Below, one piece after another: positions 22,801-31,771 of a stretch of DNA of 64,000 bases (its first letter is position 1; every line of letters begins with the position of its first letter). The notes under the pieces were generated by a model. It was not told where the DNA came from. It saw nothing but the letters and a program-made list of their open reading frames with translations, and did not search any database. This DNA comes from Mucidula mucida (lineage: Eukaryota > Basidiomycota > Agaricomycetes > Agaricales > Physalacriaceae), in NCBI GenBank assembly GCA_015501055.1, contig JADNYV010000010.1, forward strand, positions 496,001 through 560,000, written 5' to 3'. The position numbers were made by a program, and so were the translations under genes.

Positions 22801-23045
22801 TATCGACCACTTGCAGAACTCTCTTCTTTGATCACGACCTTTGCGAGGGATCAAGCGCGCGACCATTTCTCACCCCCGGCGTACACAGACCCAGACCATC
22901 AAGTATGTGATTTCGTTCTGGCCAGAAAATGCATGCTAACCTATATTTACAGGCTACCGAATCGCAGTCGTCTCCGACTAAGCGCAGTTTCTACAAGCGC
23001 TGGCGGAAACTGCTTCAATATGAGCTGCCGATTTCCAATCCTTGA
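19878..23045 (+). CDS. Long DUF6535 protein, about 1003 residues
   Basis: Four exons, 19878..20148, 20201..20358, 20413..22902 and 22953..23045. Residues 1-90 are disordered. DUF6535 spans about 91-270: FDYEQKYAPDAEFKEM, ENWRDGLDMLLVF, ALFSAVVTTFVVQSCQSL, LWFTSLVLSLTTTLIAVLTKQW, and hydrophobic pairs VLMHVALGVFFAGLIIFV and AMTGVGALAYLISNVLPL ending at NCPYKTPL. The 700 residues after it are probably cytoplasmic and helical, beginning with RSLKDVERTAVLREADNLD and WLHNTSSNASVQCVALQSL, and look ARM/HEAT-like. The last exon is a basic tail (KRSFYKRWRKLLQ). Intron 2 (54 bases) is in frame, so retention would keep the frame. The paralogue at 27074 has the same exon plan. No enzymatic motif is seen. 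Confidence 0.88.
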
Positions 23046-23686
23046 AGGGTTTGAGAATGACTTGTCCATATAACAAGACGCGATGGATGATGTAGTTTAC
23101 ACTCGCGATCTTTTCACGTACAAGTATCAGCCTCAATTTGCACCTTATGACCTGCCACATACTACGTGCTTGACCATGTGTCGAAAGTACTTGAATTCAG
23201 AGGAAATCAGCCAAACTGAGAGCCAGTTCATCCTTCAAAGCCCTGTACGTGTACGCCTTCCAAGGTCGTCCCTTCTGACATATGGTACCGGGTCAGATTC
23301 GTAGTAATCAGCCCACCGCATAGTAGCGTAGCGCTCTCTTATCCTCTTTCCTCTTTGAGGGCCAATGGAATGCTTCGATTAGATACAGATTTACGAAACT
23401 GCCGGGCAACAAGTCCTACTGGAGGTAAATTCCGTTCAACCCTTCCCACGCTGGGGCTTCCGTATACCAGAAACCTATTTACTTAAAGATAACGCCACAG
23501 TTCGTTATCGATCAAGGGGACAAAAAGTTCACGTAATTGTGATGTGACATGTACCTTCTTCTTTCCCATCACTCTGCACTACTTGCACCGTACCCACTTC
23601 GACCATGCCGCATAAACACAGAGCTGTTCGGATATTTAAACGTGTGCAACAAGCACTTTCGGACGACAGTTAATTCTTACTCGACA

Positions 23687-24812
23687 ATGCTCCCTGCGTC
23701 GCTCCCTATACCTGGCAGCAGCCTGATAGTTTTGTCTCGAGTACGGACACGCTGCCCGTTGCGCAATGGGATTGTGAACCGATTCCCGAACACGATACTC
23801 ATCGTGGTGGAAGGAGGAACCTCCTCGATTTTGGTTCTCGTACCAGCGAGGCGATCCCAGGTAAGGCTCACATCGCGTACAACGTCTCCATTCGCTGATC
23901 CAAATATCAGTCGAGCACGGCTGTGACTACAAGACTAACTATGAGCCGGACGAGGAATACAAGGAGATGGGTCCAAACGCGCGCATCTGGTTGACCTACC
24001 TAGATGAGAGCCGTATCTTCAACACCCAGAAGTGTGAAGAATGGCAGGATGGACTCGGCGTCCTCATCGTTTTCGGACGTGAACTTCATGTGGCGTTCTA
24101 TAACGTTACCTCAGGCCTCCTTGTTCACGATGGTTGTCTCCATGTTCTGCTCGCACAGCTTCAAATACCTTCGGCCAGATACCAGCTTGATAATCTCCGC
24201 GTTGATCACTGAGATGGTCCAAATCAACTGCGTTATCGCTGACGGTACACCTATTGGGAACGTTCCTCGCGCCGAAACCACCACCTTCACGCCCATGCAG
24301 TCGGACGTCTGGGTTATTGGGCTATGGTGCACCAGTCACGCTTTGAGCCTCTCGGTCGCGGTTTTCGCAATGCTCGCCAAGCAATGGATCCGCCTCTACA
24401 TGATCCTTCCCTCTGGTGATGCCCGCCAGCGTGCGCGGATCAGACACTTCCGGTACATGGCGCTCCAAAATGGCGCGTCCCCGAAATCATCGACTTCCTC
24501 CCAGTCCTCATGCACATTGTGTTCACGCTGTTCTGCATTGGCTTGGTCATCTGCCTTTTTACGTTGCACACAGGAATGCTGATTGTCGTGACGAGCGTCT
24601 TCGCCGCTTTGTTCGTCGTGTGCACCATCATGGTACTCCTTCCTGTGTTCGACCCGGCATGCCAAGACGCCGCTGGCATGTCACACTTTTGACGCGTGTA
24701 ACGGTTTCCGCGGACAGAATTCAAGCAAGACTGACGACTTGTCTGTTCACACCTTCTCGACCTGTACCTCTATGGACGGGGCACATGTGAAACTCAAGTC
24801 AGCTCGAACCTA
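23687..24812 (+). pseudogene. Short DUF6535 pseudogene
   Basis: Closely matches the intact gene at 16660-17805 along its whole length but carries several lesions. A 7-base deletion just after 23695 shifts exon 1. The second intron's donor reads GG instead of GT at 24075-24076. One base is missing near 24466 (CCAAAATGG against CCAGAAATGG), and five bases are missing near 24661 in the CPYKTPL region. Exon 2 (about 23911-24074) is still open and reads EEWQDGLGVLIVF. The promoter block upstream is also retained. The damage pattern fits decay after duplication. Confidence 0.85.
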
Positions 24813-26244
24813 AGTAGTATGGTATCTGTTTCTGAATCAGAGTGTTTTCCTTTCTCCAGAGATATTGTTCACATAGAGTGTCATGTCCTCTTTCGCAAGC
24901 TTGGATAAATTTCTCTTCTTCGAAATATATATACGTGTTATCCCAAATGCGTTGTTTTTTGCTTCGGACGCTCTGGCAAAGTGTAGGCATCAAGAACCAA
25001 GCCAAGAACTGACTTTTGGTCAGTGCCGGGAGCCCCGGGCCGGTAATGCATCTTCCTTTTCAACCACCATCTTATCCCAGCTGCTTCTGCTTTCACGGAT
25101 CTACGTCTCGGAGCACTCACGTAAAAGCTGTAGGAACTGTCCTGGTTCCTCAAATGATTTGGCTGGGAAGCTCGTCGAGCGCCTCTGCCTCCATGGGGAC
25201 CCACAAGCTTTACCTCAATTCCGAGTCTCGCTCAAAGTCACTGATTTATTCACTGCAACATCTTAATTGGCCTTGGCCATCTCCACGCGTAAGAATAATC
25301 TATCAGTTCTAAATCACCCCCTCCACGGATGTAGCGAAACGACATGTCAATGCCCTCCTCTACCGACGCGGTTTGGACGCGGCGACCCTTATGTCCAGAA
25401 GCAACGTGTGATACTGTCAGTGGAGAAATACTCATACGCCTTATAGATAATTCTCATGGTGTCCGTCAAGATCGTACGTTACTCACCGAGCCACATTTTG
25501 ACTGATTGTATTCATGGGAATGCGGCAGGCCTTGGCTTTTGTTCTATCATGGCACCAAGGTTCCGCCTACTGTCTCTCTCCGGCTTTTGTCTCTCGTCGT
25601 TAATCATCTGTCCATCTGCAACTCCGCGCCCTGTCTCACGGGTATCGCTGCCCTTAGCGCCTGCTATTGTACGAAAATCCTTCTATTGTCTTGCGAGCCA
25701 CAATTTCTTACCGCCCGCGTCTTTCTGATCCCACAGGCTCCATAGCTTACGCCGACGTGCTAAGGCTGAACGAAGACGCTGTGACACACGGGAGCGGTCT
25801 TACGATCTGTGGCGCAATTTGGGATCAAGCTGACTACGCTTCGCTACAATATTGCCAAAACATTCGCCCTCCACGACTCTAGCCGCCAGAACGTCGTCGT
25901 TGTCGCCGCTTCACGCCTTCCTGACAAGAAACGGAAAGTCAAGTACATAATGTTTTTCATGGTGCGCATTTGGGTACAACGTCCAAGATAAATGCTGATC
26001 TCTACTCTTTCAGAACAAGGTGCGCTTTTGTGCTTTCCGTAAGCCTTGTAGCTGGAGTAGTTACGGCTAGGTTATTCGTGTCTGTAGATCACCGACAAGG
26101 GTACCCTTGTACTATCAACGTGCAACTCTTTCTACTTCGAGCGCCTTGTTTTTAACCTCTTGTTTCTCGCCGCTTATATTCGTGAATGTCTGAAGCCTTG
26201 GGTAAGCCCTTCACCCCATCTCGCGCTGAACATCGGCTGCACAT
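24813..26244 (+). other. Duplicated spacer, second copy
   Basis: Counterpart of 17806-19197, roughly nine bases in ten alike outside the identical tract. A minus-strand phrase RPGAPGTDQ near 25020 is shared with the other copy (RPGASGTDQ) but has no stable open frame. No live gene is supported. Confidence 0.4.
25480..25715 (+). repeat. 236-base tract identical to 18416-18651
   Basis: Partner of the tract in unit 1. The exact match ends abruptly at both sides (an inserted T at the left edge, divergence after TTACCGCC at the right). Confidence 0.8.
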
Positions 26245-26728
26245 ATGTCGTCTGAGATGACAAACCGATTGCATCCCGCCTTACAGCCATTATACGATCG
26301 CCATCCTGAGACCTCAGCCACCTCTCAGGACGCAATAACGTACTACCTCACTCTATTCCACTTGGTGATTGTCGATCCTCCTCAGGCGCTGCGAAAAGTC
26401 ATTGTAGCAATCACAGGAGGGTAACCTTTGCTACATGTATAAACAATACTGAAGTACCTCCAGTACTCATTCAGAGGCTACTATAAATGATATGTTCGCC
26501 ACCTTCATATCCAACCCAGCAGTTTACGCGCACGACCCGACCGATGTGCATGCTGTCTGGACCGGACGGCGTACTTGCACATTGCACGTTAGGCAGCGAG
26601 CTCTTGACTTCGTAAGCAATCATGGGCTCTCTTGGACAGATGCAACAACACTTCAGACATGCATTGAATCTGGCCTGTTGCCCTTGCACAATGGGACCAT
26701 CGATCCGACTTTGGTGCGAACTCGATGA
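26245..26728 (+). CDS. Small hypothetical protein upstream of a long DUF6535 gene
   Basis: Two exons, 26245..26420 and 26464..26728, giving 146 residues. The 43-base intron (GTAACC...CTCCAG, branch-like ATACTGAAG) splits a Gly codon in the same phase as in the small gene at 19198. The protein is helical and polar, with LYDRHPETSATSQDAITYY near the start and RQRALDFVSNHGLSW near the end; no signal peptide or membrane span. It sits 345 bases before the long DUF6535 gene on the same strand, the position held by the 19198 gene in unit 1, but the two proteins are not clearly similar. The function is unknown. Confidence 0.5.
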
Positions 26729-27073
26729 GGTGCTTACGAATGCCGTTGCGTAGAACATACCTCTCTTGACTCGACGCGTCTCCTAGTCTACACCACGTTC
26801 TAATCAATATGTAATGCCTTTCCCCCTACTGTATCGCCTTCTACCTGTACTGCCTTTTGCCGCCACCAAATCTAATTGTTCTCCGCGCCACCGTAACATT
26901 ACGACGGAAAACAATCACACTGATTTTTGATCAATTTGAGCAACCAAGATTAGACAAAAAAGCCTACCCCGAGTTACGGAGGTATTGACGGTATGCGTGA
27001 TTTGTTATAACTTGATGGACGTCTCAGTTATCTCATCATTTCTGTTCCTTTCCCGTCGTCTTTTGGCCCCGCA
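26729..27073. other. Promoter region of the second long DUF6535 gene
   Basis: 345 bases without a gene. Pyrimidine-rich just upstream of the ATG at 27074; no TATA box at a convincing distance. Confidence 0.35.
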
Positions 27074-30000
27074 ATGTCACGCATAGACAAAGACGACTCC
27101 TACCCTCGTCAGCCCCTCAAATCCCCCACTGGCTCGACAGGTTTCTCCGTAACCTCTAACGCATCGACGCTGCGTGCCAATAGCTCCAGCGTCGACAGCA
27201 CTGATCCTAGTCATGCCGGACTTGGCGGGCACACTTGTCCGCAGAAACAGGCAGCATCGAATGGTGCGATTTGCTTTATGACTGACTGAAATACGCTAAC
27301 ACGTCTTCGTACATAGATTCCTTTGATTATGAGCAGAAATACCCTGCCGACGAGGAGTTCAAAGAGATGGCCCCTGCAGCTCGCGTTTGGATGGTCTATA
27401 ACGATGAAGCTATGAAGTATGTCATCGAATCAGTGGAAGATTGGAGAGACGGACTTGATATGCTCCTTGTCTTTGTGAGTTATGAAGCACTTTCTGATTA
27501 ACCCACGTCCAGCCTTTCTGATCTCCTCTTTTCAGGCTGCCATATTCTCTGCTGTAGTGACCACTTTCCTCGTTCAGACTTGCCAGGACCTTCGAGTGGA
27601 TTACGGCGAAGTCACAGCGATGCTAGTCCTCGAGTTGATTAAACTCGAATTTGAACTTGCCAAGGGTGCCTCTCCTAAGGACCTTTCCCCGCCTTCTTCT
27701 ATGACTGCCGTGTCTTCCTTCCACCCCAAAAGAAGTGATCTCTTGGTTAATGAGCTGTGGTTTGCTAGCCTAGGGCTCAGCCTGACGACGGCGCTTATCA
27801 CGGTTTTGACCAAACAGTGGATCCACCAATACATGGCAATCCCATCGGGGTCGCCTAGACATCGCGCGCGTACGCGTCAATTCCGTAATGACAGCTTTCA
27901 GAAGTGGCATGTGCCGCTTATAATCGGTCTACTTCCTGTTCTCATGCACTTGGCACTCGGCATATTCTTTGTTGGTCTGGTCATTTATCTTCATGGCCTC
28001 AGTGGGGTAATAGCAGCGACACTTGGCTGCATTGGCGGTCTCGCGTTTCTTGCGTATTTCTCCAGCAACCTTCTTCCTCTCTTTTTCCCCGACTGTCCGT
28101 ATAAGACGCCGTTATCTCATTACGTGTATGCCACTCTATGCTACGCACAACGACAATTCTCCTGGATTTGGGACCCTCGCCGCCGTAAGACCAGCGGTCG
28201 TTCGCTGAAAGATGTCGAGGGCACGCTTGTTGTTAAGAACGCGGACAAACTCGATGCTCGCGCGATTGTCTGGATGCACAACACATCCCCCAATCTGTCT
28301 GTTCAGAGCATTGCTTTGCAGGCCGTCAGTAGTCTCCCTTTGCAGTGCGTAAAGATACTCGAGGGCGCTGAGGGTATACTACCTTCGGTGAAGCAGGCAA
28401 TCGAAGTTCACCATCGTTTCGATCAACCTGTTGACCGTTACGAACGCTTCCATCGCGCGGCGATACGCACAGGGGATGGCAGACTTGCGTTACCGACCCA
28501 TGCTCCAAACCGGTATACTCGCTTATTACACTGTTCTCCGTTCGCTGCGGTCCAGATGTTGCGAGAAAATCTGCTACATACGTCCACCGATGAGCAAAAG
28601 CTGGATGTTGTCTTTTGGGCTAGAATCTTCCAGAATGCGCTTCGTGCTGGGCTGGACTGGCTAGAGATTAGCCACGACGGACCTCCATCTTGCATTTGGG
28701 AAGCATTGCTTGAATGTGTGATTGGATACCACTCCTGCATCTCTCAGAATTGTGACGGAAAACGACCTGAACTTCGCTCATTCTCGTTGGAGTGCGGTAC
28801 TTTGCAGAATTCGGAGCTCGTAATCAATTCGTACGATCTGAATTACGACGGCACTACGGCAGAGTTGACTTGCGCATTGGCCAATAACATGAGACCGTCT
28901 TTTGTTCGGTGGTTGTTGCATGTCGGGTTTCCTACAGCTTCACGTTCCGCGGTGAACTACACTCAGCATGTTCCAGAAGATGTGTTCCTAATGCTTACCA
29001 TGCTGCAGTCTAAATCAATCCAGCAGACATCCTGTCTCCCGGAAGATGATGATTCCGATGAGGAGAACGAATCCTTGTTCTATCGAGTCTTGAAGGTTGT
29101 CGAGTCATACGCCATTGCCGCCGGTCTGCACAACAGTCCCCACAAGGACATTGATCGCGCCGCAATTGTTGCTTTACGCGCCGTTGTCAACTACGATTAC
29201 TTCGGAACAGGGACCATTCTGATCTCACAAGACGAGGCATTCGTGGTCAAGAGTCTTTTCAGGGGTCTTAACCGTCGCTACGAGTTTTCAGCCCTCGATG
29301 ACCACGATTATACATGGCTAACTTCCGACCTCTTCACGAAGATATGGCGCGTGGTATCTGCTGTCGACAAAAACTCAGCAAATCTCTTAGCCCATGTCCT
29401 GACTTATGTTTCATCCACAGGATCGCATTCGTACGCTACGGCAGTCATCATGTCGGAGCTTATTGCGCGCGATTGGCTCCAGGAGTTCGCCTCTCGACTC
29501 ACTCTCGCGCAGTCGACAAACCTGCGGGCTGATAGGATACCAGGAGAAATCCGTCCAGGTTATACATATCTAGCAGGAGCCTATGTTGATACATTCTTCG
29601 CCCTTTCCGCGACGCCATCCTCGGCAATATATACCGAAACCTTGGCATACATCAGTAAGCCGGAAAACTTGAATGCGTTGTGTACGCTTCTCTTTCTTTC
29701 CGATGTCGAAATGCAGCCTAAAGTCTGGAGGCTGGCACGTATCGTTCAGTGCGACCACTGGGCAGTCTGCTTACAGAAGCTGACTGACTTTGTCACCACG
29801 GCCGCAGCCAAATTTGACTATGAGGAGCTTACCATCCTTCGAGTATCGGAACTTCGTTTGAACAGAAGTGTGTACTACAGGCCATTCAGTGATCTCCCTG
29901 TGTTGGCGAGGATGCTTGCGGGGAATATTCAGGATGAGTATTATGTGCCACCGCTATTCATGAAACCGGATACACCGGTAAGTCAATGGACTCCCGAGAT

Positions 30001-30199
30001 ACAGCGAGCTCACCGACTTTAGACGTCCGATACCCAGCAATCGTCACAGAGCAGTAACTTCAAGCGCTCGTATTGGCGGAGATTACTTAAACGGAAACCA
30101 CCAAGTCAATCGGTGACTTCGCCAGAGACCGGCCAGAGAGCATCGTTAGAATGGTCCAAAAATGTTGCGCCATTTATGAACATTCTCCCGAACCCTTAA
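27074..30199 (+). CDS. Long DUF6535 protein, about 988 residues
   Basis: Four exons, 27074..27263, 27317..27474, 27536..29977 and 30023..30199. The exon phases are the same as in the paralogue at 19878, and exon 2 is 158 bases in both. DUF6535 lies at about residues 64-245: FDYEQKYPADEEFKEM, DWRDGLDMLLVF, AIFSAVVTTFLVQTCQDL, LWFASLGLSLTTALITVLTKQW, VLMHLALGIFFVGLVIYL, ending CPYKTPLS. The long C-terminal region starts with RSLKDVEGTLVVKNADKLD and MHNTSPNLSVQSIALQAV, parallel to its sister. The acidic stretch EDDDSDEENES is particular to this copy. The last exon is basic (KRSYWRRLLKRK). It is intact, so the long genes survived duplication where one short gene did not. Confidence 0.88.
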
Positions 30200-30432
30200 G
30201 CTGAGTTGTGACGAGCGAGCAGACTATGTGACTTAGATCCAATCTCATGAATCACGATGAGTCGTTGACGAGTTCGCTGTATCGTTCAAGGAGCATCCTG
30301 AGTTCATACTGTGTAATTTCCTTGTATAAAAATTAGACACGAATATATGACAGGTCCTCTTCACCATCACTAACATCAGAACATAAGTGATTGTACTACA
30401 AGGCGGAGCATGGTACAAAGGCTTGCATTGTA

Positions 30433-30437
30433 CTACG
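30433..30437. repeat. Target-site duplication CTACG (left) of the copia element
   Basis: Identical to 36000-36004 directly after the 3' LTR, the 5-base duplication expected for an LTR element. Confidence 0.9.
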
Positions 30438-30781
30438 TGTTGGCATTCAAGCCGGACGGACCGACGGTCCTCACAAACGCGTCGACGTGACGCGTCTTCT
30501 CTTGTGGATCCACCGATTCATTCCGGGATCCACATTCTAAATCTGGACTCAACTCGCGAATCCGCCACTTCATATGTTTTCCGTTTGTTTCTTATCCCGT
30601 AGTTCAATTTACTTACCAATGGTTCCCAGCAGTCTTACTTAGCATTCTCAGTCATTTAGTTTACAGGTCTTCGTGTCTACTGCCAGTTTTGTAGTACGGT
30701 GCTCGTCAAGTTGTATAAAGAGGATATACTCGAGATGAATTCATCAGTGCATTCGCCCTGTTTTATCGTCCGATTCTCACA
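30438..30781 (+). repeat. 5' LTR of the copia element
   Basis: 344 bases, TGTTGG...CTCACA. It matches the 3' LTR almost throughout. Confidence 0.93.
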
Positions 30782-30793
30782 GGTTATGGGCCC
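30782..30793 (+). other. Primer-binding site of the copia element
   Basis: GGTTATGGGCCC begins at the first base after the LTR. It matches 11 of 12 bases of the complement of the initiator tRNA-Met anticodon stem-loop, the half-tRNA priming used by Drosophila copia and yeast Ty5. Confidence 0.65.
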
Positions 30794-30853
30794 CGCCCTT
30801 GCCTGAATCAATCCTCGTATAACTTGCTACCCTCCCGCTCGTAATCTCTCGCT

Positions 30854-31771
30854 ATGTCGACCACCACCAACACGAAACAGCTCAACGATCTGTTCGCTCG
30901 TATCCCGCACTGCAAGGCGGATGGTACGAACTACGTCCTCTACCGCGACCGCTTCGTATTCGCAGCCGATGCTGCAACACTCGGGCACCACCTGGAGCTC
31001 ACCACGACGAGTCCAGCTGGTACGAAGCCGGTCCCCGCAGATCCGAAGGCCGTCACAACGGCGGAGCAGGAGGCTCTCGACAAGTGGGATGTCAAGAACC
31101 GAGCATGGCGGTCGGAGCAGGCCATCGTCAAGCAAGGCATCGCGTCGACGATCTCGGATGCGTTGTTCTTGAAGGTGAAGGGTGAAGCGACGGCGGCGTT
31201 GATGTGGGCAAAGGTCAAAGCTGAGTTCGAAAAGCGCTCACAAATGATGGTTGTTGACCTGCGCCGCAAGCTTCAGGACGAACGATGCACAGAAAATGGT
31301 GATGTGAAGACTCACCTCGCCAAGCTGCAGGCCATTCGCGAGGATCTTATCGCGATGGGTGCAGACCCGGGCGACGACAACTTTGTTGCTATACTCCTCG
31401 GCTCACTTCCCACATCCTACGACCCGTATCTCGCTGCGCTCACGGCAGCATCATCCCTCCTCGCGACACCTCTCAGTGTCGACACCTACGTCCGCGGTAT
31501 CAGCGACGAGGCTGACCGTCGTGCAATCAAGGCACGTCCGAAGGAGGCGAAAGAAGCCGTGTTCAACGCAAACGGCGGTAACGCGAGTGGTCAGCGGAGG
31601 AGGAGTAAAAATGTGGAGTGTTATAACTGCCACAAGAAGGGTCACATCAAGGCGGAGTGCTGGGCGAAGGGAGGTGGGAAGGAAGGGAAGGGTCCCCGAG
31701 GGAAAGGAAAAGGGAAGGGGAAGTCGGACGACTCAGCCAACAAGGTCACGGACCACGAGGATGGCGTTTGA
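30854..31771 (+). CDS. Copia Gag protein
   Basis: 305 residues from the first ATG after the primer site. The N-terminal 200 residues have the gag pattern of copia elements (UBN2-like: WDVKNRAWRSEQAI, then LRRKLQDERCTENGDVKTHL and ILLGSLPTSYD). A CCHC zinc knuckle CYNCHKKGHIKAECW lies near residues 256-270, followed by a Lys/Gly-rich tail that should bind RNA. The frame ends at TGA 31769-31771, but the same frame stays open beyond into protease and integrase, so this stop may be a mutation in a single gag-pol frame. Confidence 0.9.
   Translation: MSTTTNTKQLNDLFARIPHCKADGTNYVLYRDRFVFAADAATLGHHLELTTTSPAGTKPVPADPKAVTTAEQEALDKWDVKNRAWRSEQAIVKQGIASTISDALFLKVKGEATAALMWAKVKAEFEKRSQMMVVDLRRKLQDERCTENGDVKTHLAKLQAIREDLIAMGADPGDDNFVAILLGSLPTSYDPYLAALTAASSLLATPLSVDTYVRGISDEADRRAIKARPKEAKEAVFNANGGNASGQRRRSKNVECYNCHKKGHIKAECWAKGGGKEGKGPRGKGKGKGKSDDSANKVTDHEDGV

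Larger units (their letters stand above)
16200..23234 (+). repeat. Tandem segmental duplication, unit 1 (about 7.0 kb)
   Basis: Direct repeat with 23235-30200. Matching landmarks are the promoter block near 16450/23486, the short DUF6535 genes at 16660/23687 and the spacer at 18421/25485, at offsets of about 7027-7064 bases. The edges are approximate; similarity fades left of about 16200. Each unit has the order short DUF6535, spacer, small gene, long DUF6535. Confidence 0.75.
23235..30200 (+). repeat. Tandem segmental duplication, unit 2 (about 7.0 kb)
   Basis: Second copy of the unit at 16200-23234. The short DUF6535 gene is broken here, the spacer is kept, and the small gene is replaced by an unrelated-looking one at 26245. 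Right edge approximate. Confidence 0.7.
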
